A stretch of DNA of 64,000 nucleotides from Rhynchonema sp. JSB1_4. Lineage: Eukaryota > Nematoda > Chromadorea > Monhysterida > Xyalidae. Each line of letters begins with the position of its first letter. The stretch's first letter is position 1. The notes below the pieces were generated by a model, which saw nothing but the letters and a program-made list of their open reading frames with translations, searched no databases and had not been told where the DNA came from. This document shows positions 11,201-26,200 of the stretch, one piece after another. A program made the translations under genes and the position numbers. The stretch lies in contig JASAMV010000035.1 of NCBI GenBank assembly GCA_030248065.1, forward strand, positions 1-64,000. The letters run 5' to 3'.

Positions 11201-14200
11201 CTGTACAACTTCCATGCAAAGTTGGTGTCTCTATGAGGGCAACAATAAAGAAATAAAAAATTATTTGCTGTATCATCAATTTCAGCGTATTACTGAAAGG
11301 CCTGCAGTATTACTCTGATGATCCGAGCAAAGTTGGTCAAACGTTCCTCAGACTGGTTCGTTGGTAGTTTCTGATCATTTCTGATTAATTTAAATTTTTA
11401 AACATTTCTTATCAATACCGTTAATTATGATTCCTCAAAGAATTGGAAAAATTAAAGTTTTTCGAAAGTTTTATTTTTCATTTTTTCGATTATTTTCCAG
11501 GAGCGTGACTTCGACCATCACGTTCGGTACTGCCGTGACGAGCCGAACGCAGAGAAATTATTGCAGGACGAGAAAGTCAAGAAGTTCTTTGACGTATGTG
11601 AAACTATTTTTGAATTTTCAAAACTTGCCCAATTACAGTAACACCGAAAGTCTCAATTCCAGAGTATATCAGCGCGCGTGGAGCCAGGCGACATGAAATT
11701 AGTGGATTATCTGCGCAACACAAGGGAGAGATTACAGTCGTATCAACAGTATTTCAAGGTGAGGTTGTGCTGTAATTTTGCAATGGTGCTGATCTAGGTG
11801 CACTGTGTCATCGTCAGTGCAAATGCACCGGACTGTCATAGGTCACCGAACTTATAATGTTCCAACGGCAACGTCACCCTGACAGGAGTTCATCAAATAC
11901 GCATACCGGGCTGACCAGAGCACGAAAACGCTGCAACGCGCACTGGAATTGATGTTGAGCGTGCCACAACGCGCACATGACCTGTCGTACATCAGGAACA
12001 TACACGAAAGTCCGGTGGACCCCGTCAAATTGGGCAGACTCATCAGACATGTCAGTCTCCTCGGGTTCATTGTCTTTTGTGCCACTAAATTTGTGCTCAG
12101 TCTCTCGCAACTTTTTTATCAAGAACATTTCGCGATTTACTGATGATTTAGGGCGCGTGTGGTCATATGGAATGACAGTTTTTCTAAGTCATAGTTTCCC
12201 TTTCAGATTTCCCGATATGAATACACGCGCCCTTAGAATCGTGTAGGGTGAAGGAATGTTTGACAACTGACCCAATGGACATGGCGATTATCCGCCGTTA
12301 GATAAATATGACAACAAACAACTAAAAATGCGTTTATTCATTGTCAGGAACAATTCCTGGTCTGGGAGAACAATAAGACAGGCGAGGGCAAACTTCGTTA
12401 TCTGTTTCTGTTCAAATCGCGCATAATTTTCACCGAATTGATTCAACCTGAAGACCCTGAGGACTTACCCGAATTCAAACATATCGCCACTGTTAAAGTG
12501 AGTTTTTGTGACTTTCTCTGTGTTTTAACAATTTTTTTCTCTTTTTTAATGATGTGCACATTTCAGTTGGACCGCTACGATGTGAACGAGAGCTCGACCG
12601 ATCAAGGCACTTTCGTAATGGCGCCTACCGATCTGACGTCGGCACTCAGGTCGGTGATGTTTAGTTGGTTTGGAACAGTTTGTAAGTTGATTTACATATG
12701 CTTCTACGATTTTCTGTCATTGTTTTTCCCAAGAAATATTGATTCTTTTTTCATTCTAGCACATTCTATCTGCAACCGGCAGACGAATCCGCAGCTGAAT
12801 ATGCGCGCCAGGCTTGGCTCAAAGATATTGTCGAAATGAAGGACGCATTAGGTGAGATTAGCATGGACTTGTTTTTTCTGTTGGGAGTTATGTACATAGT
12901 TTAGTGCAGCACAATGTGCGAAAACTTTGACAGCCGAGTAAGACTGAGTGGTAACTGTACGCCATATGCCACGTTTGAAAAGATTATTCCTTTTGATGTA
13001 GTTTATTTTACAGGCATTCTCGTATAGTCGTTTTTAATGGCGACAGAATCAAAACATATTAGAGGCTAACTTCCTTCTTCTAATAGCATATCAAATGGGA
13101 TCAAATCAACCTGGACAAGAATGGGTACTCTAGTTCTAGGAATCTAAAGCAGTTCGAAGTGTTCAGTTTACTTTACTGATCTCTCCCAATAAAGTTGGAA
13201 CCGGTCTTGGGCGGATAACACATAAGTTCCAAAGTTATCCGTCGGTCATTCAACAGCGAAACTGCCCGTGGTGCGCTTCAGTGCGCAACGTTTGAGCATG
13301 GGGGAGGGAACTTCAGCGTTGGACTGACTTTGTGTGGGACCAATTTCAAAGCAACCAAGATGTTAGCTCGGTAAAGCTTGAGATCGACGTTAGCGTCGGA
13401 AAATGTTGCACAAAAAGATTTGTTGCATCTGGAGCCTGCAGAGCAGCACACTGCGTCCAACACAACATTTGCCACAATGAAACCAACAACGGCAACACCA
13501 TTTTCACACGTTTCAACCAGTTGGTGTAGTTTGCCATCATAGGCGGGTTCAACCAAAAACTTCATTCCTAACCTAAGCTGGGTGTAACCCGTAACCATAA
13601 ACTCTGTGACTACATAAAACATGTGTAACACCAGTAGTGAGCCCTGCTACCGACAAAATATTTCGGGGAACATTTTGCGCCTTTTGAAGTGCCTTATGTG
13701 CAGCCAGAACAACTGCTGTGTTAGACCACAGGCCGTATACCTGGCTGATGTACTCTAATGTGTTAACTGGTGATGGCTAAGTTTCCAGCTTCTGGGGTTC
13801 TCGTGGGTGCAACGCCGTTGAATGTTACGCAGACTCGGGTACTAGTTATGTAGTGAGATCGGGGGAACATATGGCAGAAACATAACATTGCAAATTTAAA
13901 GCTGAACCTTTTGCTTTCTCAGTTCGGGTACCATCCTGAGAAACAGCGTGGAACAAACGTTCTGGAACGCTACTGTGCAGAAAATTGAACATTTTACATC
14001 AGACCAAGTGCACACAAGAACCATAGAAATGTATGAAGGCAAAAAGGCGTTTTCTTTCACTGTCAGTTTTTCGCCCGTCTCTTCAGTACAGCCCCCAACA
14101 CGGCTGCTCTCTGTCCCGAACATTTTTTGCTGTCTGCTGCTGTCTCTAATCTTTGCGCACTCAAATTATATACGCTTGCCGCCATTTATTCCTTAATTGT

Positions 14201-17200
14201 TTTATTCGCCCCTGTCGTCAAAATATTATCTGAAGCTAATATGCGAAATCGCTGTAATATTAGAATTATTCATGGACTATCGCGCTTGAAAATGACCGAA
14301 TTTTGGACACAATTCAACGAATTGCAATGAAGAAGTGACGTGTATTGTGTAGCACATGCAGAACTTTCGACCAGAACCATATTTCTGCGTTTGCCAATGA
14401 TCCGCTAATCGCCATTCCCCAATATAATCAAAATATAATCATAAATGTCACAATTGCGGTAACATAGCTTGGGAGGCTGAACTTGAATGAAACATTGAAA
14501 CGCGTGCGTCTAAACCGAAAAATATTTGGAAATCTAAAAACTTCAAACTTTGCATTGAAAACCATACGCAACCAAAAAGCAACACAATGGAAGACAAAAG
14601 TCCCCACGAAGCCAGCGTCGAATCTGACTCCGAATGCACCTATAGCGGAAGTTCCGGTACCAGTTCCGGCTCCCTGCGGACCCCCAGTCCCCCGCCGGGT
14701 CCCACAGGCCCGCGAATGCTCTACGTTATCGAACTGGAGTCCCCGGGCAGTTTTGCGGCCGGCGGCATTGAATTGGTCGATCCGGGCATATGGGGTAAGA
14801 AACAGAAAGTCATTTACGCTTTTCCGGCTTTTTAGTCGCGGAAGGATCCGACATGGACACGGAAACGGGCACGGACTTTATCGATTTGGCCGATGCCCGA
14901 TCGGAGTTCTCTGAGTATTCGACCACCGGGACCACACCCTCGGGCACAAGGAAGAGCTCAAGGGCTGGTGGTGATCTCGCTGCTGGTTTGTTCCCGTGCT
15001 GCACTTGGCGGCGTTTTGACTTGCTGAAGTGCAGAGTCTCTGACATCGACTTGTTAGCCCCACACCCTTTTTGATATCGGCAAATACAATTCACGCAGAT
15101 TCGAGGTTACAGTGATACTAGCGCATTCTTGTGCTTCATATGCGAAAAGAATCTTGGTTCAGAAACGCAATGATGCTCATGTTGGGGCATCAGAATGAGC
15201 ATAATGTTGGTTTCCATAACCATTTCTCAAAAAATCACAAATAAATATTGTTCAGGTCCCGACGAGGGTCCGCCTCGGAAGAAGACGAAGAGCCCTCCAG
15301 CCATTTCACCATCTGGTTCGTCAGTCAGCCTGTACAGCGGCAGCAGTGGTGATTTTGGTTAGTGAATACGTCTTCTGCTTTCTTTTGCCAATTCTGGTTG
15401 CGTGCGGCCTGCTGTTTTGAAAAATCGGTGCACAAACAACACTGGTAATTCTGAACGATACAAAATACTAGCCAACGTTTATTGCTCCTCCACCTCGTTC
15501 CGTCTTTATGTTACTGGTCTGCCAACACTACCCACGCCATGTCGTGTTTTCTGAAGCACTTTTCTGAACGCGTTTCGGAAAGCTGTTTTCGAAACGACGC
15601 TTTTACGTTCACTGTTCTTTGAGTTTGACGCACAAGTTTTCTGCTTTGACAAAGCGAAACAGAAATAATTTGTCCAAAAATTGCACAAAAAACAGGTGGC
15701 ATGAAACATTTCAGCATCAAGTGCCGGCGGTACGACGCTGGACATGCAAGGTACCAAGGTCACACGAACGCAGTACGGATTCAGAACGTTGCAAGAATCA
15801 ACTGCGAAAATGTGCTTGAAAGTCACCGGATATCCCCTGCCGAAAATCACATGGTACGTTTCCAGCAGACCCATTTTTGTTCATTTTGTCTTGCTTATTT
15901 AATGGAAGGCCAATCCGATGCCCAATGCCACATGGTGATGTTCTTGAAAATGGCATCAGTCAGTCGATAAGTTGAGTCGTTTCAGTCGTATCAACGTTAT
16001 GTTGTGTGATGCGTGTTGAGTAGTTGACAACATTCCGAATAAACCGCCATGTGATAATGAAAGATGTGCAGTTGGAAGACCGTCTAACTGAACAAGATGA
16101 TTGCAGGTTCAAAGACGACGTGCAACTGCAAGAGGATGACCGACACAAATTCTACGCCGACGACGAAGGCTTCTTTGCGTTGACGATTGACCCGGTGAAA
16201 GTCGAGGACACCGGCCACTATTCGTGTGTGGCCAGCAATGAATATGGACAGGCCACTACATCAGCGTTCTTCAGGGTTATTAAAGGTGCGTTCCTGGTTT
16301 TAAGTGTCGGATGTTCCACCTGGAGGTCAATACGCATCATAATTCAACGAAATTTTGTATTGTTCTCCCATGACACCACACTAATTCCCATGGTTACAGC
16401 AGCTTTAGCCACTGTCCTTGCTTAACCGTTAGTATGGACGATGCAGTATAAAGGTCCTTATTCAGTGATACAAGGGCATAACAGCCACCCAGAAATGAAG
16501 CCGAGATTTATGGATTGCTTGACTCTTCTGCTGACAAATCGAGTCTACGAAGCAAATATAACAATGTTGCCCGGTACTTTCGCATCTTCGCAGTAGATGT
16601 GCACCGATGCTATGAAGCCGATGAAAAACATAATGCAATGCAAACCTTGTGCTTGTGCAATTAATCAAAACATTAACTAGGTAATGTACACGCCATTTTC
16701 AGTTGAAAAAGAGGCCAGTAAACCTGTGTTTCTGTCGACGCTGCAAGACGTTGAGATTGGCGAGGGCGAAACGGCGACGTTCGACACCGAGGTCGATGGC
16801 TGGCCGGAACCGGAACTCACCTGGCTCGTCGACGGACAGATCATACATCCGTCGGCCGACTTCAGGATTGAATATGATGGACAAAAGGTGTGTGTGCACT
16901 TGATTTGGTAACGAAGTTTTGCAACAGTCCGTTTTAATCTAGACAGAGAGGTCAGGGTCATTATGGGTACAAAATCTGGCCAGAACAGTCCCGGAATTGA
17001 ATGGCACCGGGTCTAAAAAATTCTGGCCTTAAAAGTACGGGCCTTAATTTCTGGTCCGGAACAAGCCGGTCCTGAAATTTTGGGACTGAAAGGTCGCGGA
17101 ATAACTTGAAAATGCCGTGCTCCGATCACCACAAGATGGTAGACGCTGGATGCACATCAAATATCCCATGACTGCCAATTTTCAGACTCGTCTCGTTATC

Positions 17201-20200
17201 CGTGACGCGCAAGTAGATGACACTGGCAAATACACGGTGCGGATCACTAATGACCAGGGTCAGGCCGAAATCAGCGCCAAACTGATCGTAACTGCTGATC
17301 CGGACAAGAACAAAGTCGCACCCGAATTCCAGCAACGAATTGAGGACTATGAATGTTGGGAGGGCGATACCGTCAAGTTTAAGGTTCGTTACGGTTAAAA
17401 ATTTGGTGTCCCGTCTCCCGTCTGGGACGAGGGTTCATTATTGTCTGCTGTCACTGTTGCGACCCTCTGTTTAATCATGAATCGGCTTAAGCTGAGCGGA
17501 GCCACAACTTTGAGTCTGTGGTCTTTCCTTTTTCTACGCTGGTGCAACCTAAGCTTTTGTATGCACACAGAATACACATGCCACCCAGTCATGTCACAAG
17601 AGTGTGATGAGCCCTTTTTCCAGCTCAAATAACAATTTTTAAAATTACAATTACAATGATTGTAAATGTACTAATTAAGGCGGTCTGCACGGGTGACCCA
17701 GTGCCGGACTATGTCTGGTTGTGCAATGGCGTGCCCATGACCGAATCCGACAAAGTCAAGTTCATATCTGAAGACGGTATCTACATGGTCATCATCACCG
17801 ACGTTACCAAACACTTTGAGGGAGACATTACGCTTCAGGTATTAATTTGTTTTTTTTGGGTAGTGATTTCATAATTGCTCATCCGTTTTTACGTACATGT
17901 GGCGTGTTTTTACTATTTTGTCAAGAGACACGTTCACCTTTAGGTGTCCAATCGTCTGGGCGATGCCAACTGTCACGCGAACCTGATCGTTCGCACCAAA
18001 GAAACCCCGCCCAAGTTCGAACGCGAGCTACAGGACCAATCCGTTAAACAACGCAAATCGGCCACGTTCGAGTGCGAGGTCAGCGGTCACACCGAACCGG
18101 AATTGACGTGGGCAATCAACGGCAAACCTGTCGATGCCAAAACGTCGGGCATTCAAATTCAAAAGGTGCGTTTATTCGTAGTTATGTCGTGCACATACAG
18201 TAATTCAAGCAATTATTCATCAGCATAATTAATTCGTCCGGTCACAGTTTTCGTAACGTTTCTATCACGCATACACCCTAATTACTTTCAGAACGGCGCA
18301 GTACACCGCCTGATCATGGAGTCCGTTAGCCCGTTGGACGCATGCGACATCGTCGCCAAGGCCACCAACAAAATGGGCACGGCTGAATCGAAAGCAAAAC
18401 TGACGGTCGTGCAGACGGAAGGACCGAAATTCAAAGAAGGTCTCAAGGACGTGACCATCTCGGACACCGACCCCGCTGAGTTTACGGTCAAGATCACAGC
18501 AGATGAACCGTTCGCGGTCACTTGGATCGTTGACGGTAAACCGGTCAGTGAAGCTGACGGCTGCAAACTGTTCTCGACCAACGATGGCGAATACTCATTG
18601 AAAGTGCCCCCAAACCTGCTGAAGGACGGAGTAAAAGTTGAATGTCAAGCAAAGAATGACGATGGAAAGGTTGAAAGTGCAGCTAAAGTCAGCATCAAGC
18701 CAAGCACCGAAGCACCGAAGATCACCAAAATGCTCAGTCCCATCGACGCGGCTGAGGGCGACCAAATCACAGCGACCGTTACGGCCACGGGCAAACCAAC
18801 ACCGACGTTCACGTGGACGCTCGGAGGCAAACCGTTGAAAGATGGGCTTGATGGCGTTCAGATCAAAACAGCCGACGGCAGCACATCGTTGACAATTCCG
18901 AAGGCAAAACTCGAACACGCAGGCGAACTCAAATGTGTGGCCGAGAATGCCGCCGGCAAAGCGGAAACAGCGGCGCCGGTTAAAGTGGCTGAAGGCACCG
19001 CGGCACCGAAAATCACGAAGGCCTTGAGTGCGATTGAAGCCAGTGAAGGGGGCCAGATCACAGCCACCGTTACGGCTACGGGCAAGCCGACACCGACGTT
19101 CACCTGGACGCTTGGAGGCAAACCGTTGAAAGATGGGGTCGATGGTGTGCAAATCAAGACGGTTGATGGGAGCTCGGCAGTGACCATTCCAAAGGCCAAA
19201 ACTGAACACGCTGGCGAACTGAGATGCGTCGCTGAGAATCCAGCTGGCAAAGCTGATACTGCTGCGCCATTGAAGGTTAGCAAGAAAGTCGTTCCGCCCG
19301 AATTCACCAGTCGTCCCGGCAACGAGGAGGCGAACGTCGGTGATACGGTCGAGTTCGATGCGACAGTGAGCGGTGACCCGATGCCGGAAATCGAATGGTT
19401 GCTGAATGGCAAGCCATTGACTGCAAAGGATGCCGACATTTCGTTCAAAGACGGCAAGGCGGTGTTGAAAATCCCGGCAGCCAAGCTCGAGCACACCGGT
19501 GAGGTTACGTGCAAGGCTAAGAACGCTGGCGGTGCGGCCGAATGCAAGGCCAAGTTCACAGTCAAAGAGAAGCAGGAAGCGCCAAAATTCACCAAAGAAG
19601 TCAGCGAGCAAATGTGCAACGAAGGCGACACGGTGTCCTGGGACGTCGTCGTCACCGGTATTCCCCCGCCGAAGTTGCAATGGTTTCTGAATGGAAAAGA
19701 GCTGACTCTAGCAAATCCCAAAGTCAAAATTCAATCAGACGAAGCCAAAGGCACTCATAAATTGACACTGGCCGATATTCGACCGGACCAAGCCGGCACT
19801 CTCGAATGTCAAGCCGAGAACGCTGCCGGCGTCGCTAAGTGCTGGGCGTCGGCGGGCGTCACGAAGAAGAAACTGCACACAAAGCCACAGTTCCAGTCCA
19901 ATCTGTCGCCCATTAATCTGACCGAGGGTGACACCCTACGCACCAAGGTGCTCATCAGTGGTGATCCACCGCCTCAAGTCAAATGGTATATCAATGATAC
20001 GTTGGTGGCCAAGACTGAAGATACTGACATGATTGCTGAAGATGGCGTCTACATCCTAGAGATCCGTGGCGTCAGCACGCCAATGACAGGCAAACTGAAA
20101 TGTGTAGCGTTCAACAAGATGGGTGAAGTGCAGCAAGAGACAAGCATCACGGTCATCAACCCCATACCTGTAGAGTTTGAGCAGTCCTTATCTGACGCCA

Positions 20201-23200
20201 CATGTCGCGAAGGCGACACCCTCAAATTGAAGGCGGTGTTGCTCGGCGAGCCAATGCCCGATGTAACCTGGTACGTCAACGGCAAGCAGCTGAAGGAGAG
20301 CAGCAAGATCAAGATCCAAGCTGATCGCGGTACGTACACCGTTGTCATCAAGGATATCACATGCGACTACAGTGGCACAGTATTGTGCAAAGCTGTCAAT
20401 GAATTTGGCGAGGCGTCAAGCAGTGCCAAACTGTTGGTGTTGCCGCGTGGCGAACCGCCCGACTTTACCGAATGGATGTCGAATGTCAGTGTTCGTGAGG
20501 GTGGTATGGTCACCCACCGAGTCGTGTACACCGGCAACCCAACTCCGGTGATTCGCTGGTGGATTAACGACCTCGAAGTCCGTGATGGCGACAAGGGCAT
20601 CGCCATCAAGACCAACGGCAACATCTGCACGCTGACAATCAGCGGATTCAGTGCCAAGCACGTCGGCGAAGTCATTTGTCAGGCGGAGAACGATGCCGGT
20701 GAAGTCAGCTGCACGGCCAATCAAGTGATCGCCGATGAATCGTCAATCTCCAGCCAGGCGATGGCCGAAGACATGGAAGTCGATGATGCTGCCACCGAGG
20801 GAGATGACGATATCACCATGGAGGTACACGAAAGGAATTGCTTTCTTCTTGTTCTTGTGGTTCGAAATTTTTTGTTCTATATGTAACTAAACATTCATTT
20901 ATCATGCAGGAGGATAGAGCACTGACTCCCGTGCCTGCGCCCAAATTCATTGCAAAACTGAGGGACGTAAAGGTGAAGAAGGGTCAGAAGGCCGTCTTTG
21001 AGTGCTCCGTGCCTGACACAAAGGGAATCGTCGTTAAATGGTTAATTCACTCTTCAATCACTTTTGTGGTCAAGCACTTCATCTGACAAACCATCCCCAA
21101 TCCAGGCTGAAAGACGGCAAGGAAATCGAGCTGGTCGCTAAAATTAAAGTTTCGTCGGTGCCCAAGGGCGATCAGATGGTGCAACAACTGGTAATAGACA
21201 ATGTTGAGATGGACGATGCTGGGCGATATGAGTGCCATATCAGCAACGAGGCCGGGCAGGAAATCAGCGCAGCACAGTTGGATGTGTTGAGTGAGTTATC
21301 GACATCCGACCAGTATTTCATTGTCGTTCAAAATTTTTCTCTCATCTTTCAAGGTGGTGGGATCTCTATTGTGAACTATCTCTTCTGAAGTGTTTAGTCC
21401 TGCCCCAAGAGCTATTTTATATCTTCTGATTTCAACATAACTGAAATCTAGTATTTTCGGCCTTCTTCCCTGTAACCAATATTCCCTAACTTTAACGGAC
21501 CCTAACCCCTTAATTTAGCCATCGATGCTCCGCCCAAGGTCAACCGTGGCCTGACGGACGTCACTGTGCCCGAGCACAAAGTGGCCCGTTTCGAGTGCGA
21601 AATCAAGGGCGAACCGAACCCCGACATCACGTGGTTCAAAGGTGATGCCCAGTTGAAAGAGAGCGCCAAGTACAAAATGGAAAGCCGTGAGGACGGAACG
21701 AGAATTCTGATTGTTACTGATGCGTTGGTCGCTGATGTCAGCGTGTACAAGGTGGTCGCGAAGAACAGTCAGGGCACGGTGCAGTCGGAAGCGAAACTTA
21801 CAGTGAAAGGTTCTGTACGCACTTCGCAATGATATTTTGCAGCCAGAAGTTTCTTTTAAATTAAGTGACAGTAATTAAATAAATGAATGTATCATTTGTA
21901 GCAGCTCCACAATTCACGAAACCTCTGTCCGACGTGACGGTGAAAGAGACTGAGACGGCCACGTTCGAGTGCTCAGCCAGCGGTGAGGCGAAAGCGACGT
22001 GGATGAAAAGCGGCACCGCTCTCAAAGTGGACGGCAAACGAATCAAGGACGAAGTGTCTGGCGAAAACTATCGACTGATAATTACAGAGTGCACATTGGA
22101 GGACATGGCCACTTACACATGCGAGCTTGCCAATGAAGCTGGAAAGGCAACCAGTGACGGAAAGCTGACCGTGCAAGGTGCGCACATTGTTGGGCTTTAG
22201 AGGGTTTTGTAAAAATGATTCTTTTATCAAATATATGCTTATCTGATCGGAACCACACGTTTTCCGACTAAACCAGATCTTATAAAATTTGAACTACATA
22301 TTGTTATGTGTGTGTTTGTGTGTTGGAACTTGTCTTGCAAGATAGAATACGTTGTATGTAACACTGTTGCATGAATCGTTTCTCGTGGCACGTTTGTGTG
22401 TTTCTTGGGAAGGACGTCTTAAAGCAGTACTGAATTACACCACAGGATTGTGTGTCGTAGATAGCATGTCTGTTTGGGACTCCTTATTTAATCATAGCGG
22501 TTGGTGACCAGAAAAATATTTTAGCTTCAACATCAGCTCCTAATGTCACGAAGCCTTTGAGTGACGTAACCGTGAACGAGAAAGAAACTGCCACGTTTGA
22601 ATGCTCGGCTAGTGGCAAACCCCCGGCCATTGCGGCTTGGACGAGAGACGGCGCTGCCGTTAAGGTTGACGGCAAAAGAATCAAAGCACAAGTTGTGGCC
22701 GATGTGTACAAGCTGATAATTTCCGAGGCTGCGGTGACTGACATGGCCATCTATGCGTGTGAGCTGACGAACACGGCAGGAAACGCAAAGAGCGAGGCCA
22801 AGCTAACCGTTAAAGGTATGCGACCGCTTATTCGTTCCATTTATTTTTACTGTATCTTGTTGGACAGTTTGAATGCATATAGGTTTTGATCAAGTTGTGT
22901 GTGATCGATAAGTGCTACATATTTTCAGCCAGTTCTGTTGCCCCAAGTTTAACGAAGCCACTCAACGATGTCTCTGTGAACGAGAAAGAGACGGCCACAT
23001 TTGAGTGTTCGGCCAGTGGAAAACCACAAGCAACTGCCTCTTGGATGAAAGATGGGGCAGCAATAAAAGTTGATGGCAAGCGAATCAGGGCTGAAATCGT
23101 TGGCGATGTCTACAAGTTGACGATTAGCGAGACCACCACGGCCGACATGGCCACGTATGCATGCGAGTTGACGAACGAAGCTGGAAAAGCAAAGACCGAT

Positions 23201-26200
23201 GCAAAGCTGACTGTTAAAGGTTTCGTAAATATTCTTTATACAGATTCAGGTTATCTTCAGTGATCAATTGTTTATAATAAAGAACGAAATGAATGAATGA
23301 CACAAGAATGTCCATTCATCTAGAAGAAGCAGACACCTACGGCACACCACAACCACATTTCAGCCGGCTCCGTAGCTCCAAGTGTGACAAAGCCGCTCAG
23401 CGATGTCACGGTGAACGAGAAAGAAACAGCTACATTCGAGTGCTCGGCGACCGGCAAACCGCAGGCTACAGCTGCCTGGATGAAAGATGGAGTTGTGATC
23501 AAGGTTGATGGCAAGCGAATCAAGTCCGAAGTCGTTGGCGATGTCTACAAGTTGATGATTAGCGAGTCTACCACAGTCGACATGGCAACTTACGCATGCG
23601 AGCTGACGAACGAAGCTGGAAAAGCTAAGACCGAAGCAAAGCTGAATGTTAAAGGTTTCGTGATTTTCTATGTTCATGGTGTCAGCTTATTTTTATTGGT
23701 GAAGCGTTAACAATAATGAATGAGATGAATTAATAAACACAAGAATGTCGATATCTAGCAGACGCACACGCCTACACCACAACCACATTTCAGCCGGCTC
23801 CGTTGCTCCAAGTGTGACAAAGCCACTCAGCGATGTTACAGTGAACGAGAAAGAAACGGCCACATTCGAATGCTCAGCGACCGGCAAACCGCAGGCTACA
23901 GCTGCCTGGATGAAAGACGGAGTTGTGCTCAAGGTTGATGGCAAGCGAATCAAGTCCGAAGTCGTTGGCGATGTCTACAAGCTGATGATTAGCGAGTCTA
24001 CCACAGTCGACATGGCAACTTACGCATGCGAGCTGACGAACGAAGCTGGAAAAGCTAAGACCGAAGCAAAGCTGACTGTTAAAGGTTTCGTGATTTTTTG
24101 TGAAGTGTCAGCTTATCTTTATTGATGAAGTGTTAACAATAATGAATGAGATGAATGAATGACACAAGGATGTCGATATCTAGCAGACGCACACGCCTAC
24201 ACCACAACCATATTTCAGCCGGCTCCGTTGCTCCAAGTGTGACAAAGCCACTCAGCGATGTTACAGTGAACGAGAAAGAAACGGCCACATTCGAATGCTC
24301 AGCGACCGGCAAACCGCAGGCTACAGCTGCCTGGATGAAAGACGGAGTTGTGCTCAAGGTTGATGGCAAGCGAATCAAGTCCGAAGTCGTTGGCGATGTC
24401 TACAAGCTGATGATTAGCGAGTCTACCACAGTCGACATGGCAACTTACGCATGCGAGCTGACGAACGAAGCTGGAAAAGCTAAGACCGAAGCAAAGCTGA
24501 CTGTTAAAGGTTTCGTGATTTTTTGTGAAGTGTCAGCTTATCTTTATTGATGAAGTGTTAACAATAATGAATGAGATGAATGAATGACACAAGGATGTCG
24601 ATATCTAGCAGACGCACACGCCTACACCACAACCATATTTCAGCCGGCTCCGTTGCTCCAAGTGTGACAAAGCCACTCAGCGATGTTACAGTGAACGAGA
24701 AAGAAACGGCCACATTCGAATGCTCAGCGACCGGCAAACCGCAGGCTACAGCTGCCTGGATGAAAGACGGAGTTGTGCTCAAGGTTGATGGCAAGCGAAT
24801 CAAGTCCGAAGTCGTTGGCGATGTCTACAAGCTGATGATTAGCGAGTCTACCACAGTCGACATGGCAACTTACGCATGCGAGCTGACAAACGAAGCTGGA
24901 AAAGCAAAGAGCGAAGCAAAGCTTACCGTCAAAGGTTTCGTGGTTTTTGTTGTAACCTGTGAACTTCATCTCATTGATGGTTTTTTACATCACATAGACT
25001 TAGTCACGTTCACGTAGCAAAAGCATGCACAATCAACAATCACATTTCAGCTGGTTCCGCTTCTCCCAGCGTAACCAGGCCTTTAAGTGACGTCACAGTC
25101 AACGAGAAAGAGACGGCCACATTCGTGTGTTCGGCCAGTGGAAAACCACAGGCAACAGCCACTTGGATGAAAGATGGCGCTGCTTTCAAAGTTGACGGCA
25201 AACGTATCAAAGCTGAAGTTTCTGGAGATATCTATAAACTCGTAATCAGTGAGGCTACCACGACCGATATCGCCAGATATGCATGCGAGTTGACGAACGA
25301 AGTGGGCAAAGTCAAGAGTGAAGCAAAGCTTACTGTCAAAGGTATTCAATCAGTTCTAAGCTAATCTTACGTTGCAAGTTTGAAGCTCCTTTTGTAATGG
25401 GTTTGTTGTATTTTTCTTAGTAACGGCGTATCAAAAAATGCCCGAGTTATTTCTTTTAGCTGGCTCAATCGCACCGGCCATTACCAAGCCTTTGAGCGAT
25501 GTGACGGTGAACGAGAAAGAAACTGCTACGCTCGAATGTTCAGCCAGTGGCAAACCACAAGCGACAGCCGTATGGTTAAAGAACGGTGCTGCGGTGCAGG
25601 TGGATGGCAAACGGATTAAAGCGGAAGTTGCAGGCGATGTGTACAAATTGATCATTGCTGAAGCCAAAATGGACGACATGGACAGCTATGCATGCGAGTT
25701 GACGAATGAAGTTGGCAAGGCAAAGAGCGAAGCGAAACTTACCGTCAAAGGTTCTTTATTTCTTAATGTACGGTTAGTAAAAGCATGATAGTAATGGGAT
25801 GGTTGTAGTGTTGTGTTTCGTCTGCTTTATGTGTTTGATAATGTTATGTGGAAGGTAGGCATGACGTGACAAGTGTTGCAACACCACTAGGTAATCAAAA
25901 TCATTTAGCTGGCACCGCCGCTCCCAGCGTCATCAAGCCATTGAGTGACGTCACGGTCAACGAAAAGGAGACCGCAACTTTCGAATGCTCAGCAACCGGT
26001 AAACCACAGGCCATTGCTGCATGGACAAAACATGGAGCCGCCATGAGTATCGATGGAAAAAGAATCAAGGCCGAAGTTGCTGGTGATGTGTACAAATTGA
26101 TAATCGCCGAATGTACGACGGACGACGTTGATACCTATGCATGCGAGTTGTCCAACGAAGCAGGGAAAGCGAAAAGCGAAGCGAAGTTGACAGTGGAAGG

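Noticed and set aside
18595..19727. Long open frames on the - strand inside the large Ig exon (361 and 289 residues)
   Set aside because: They mirror a GC-rich, codon-biased + strand exon with clear Ig homology; the products are low in sense and resemble no family.
23364..24934. CRISPR-like regular repeats
   Set aside because: The regular spacing comes from duplicated intron-exon units with conserved Ig coding, in a eukaryotic gene.
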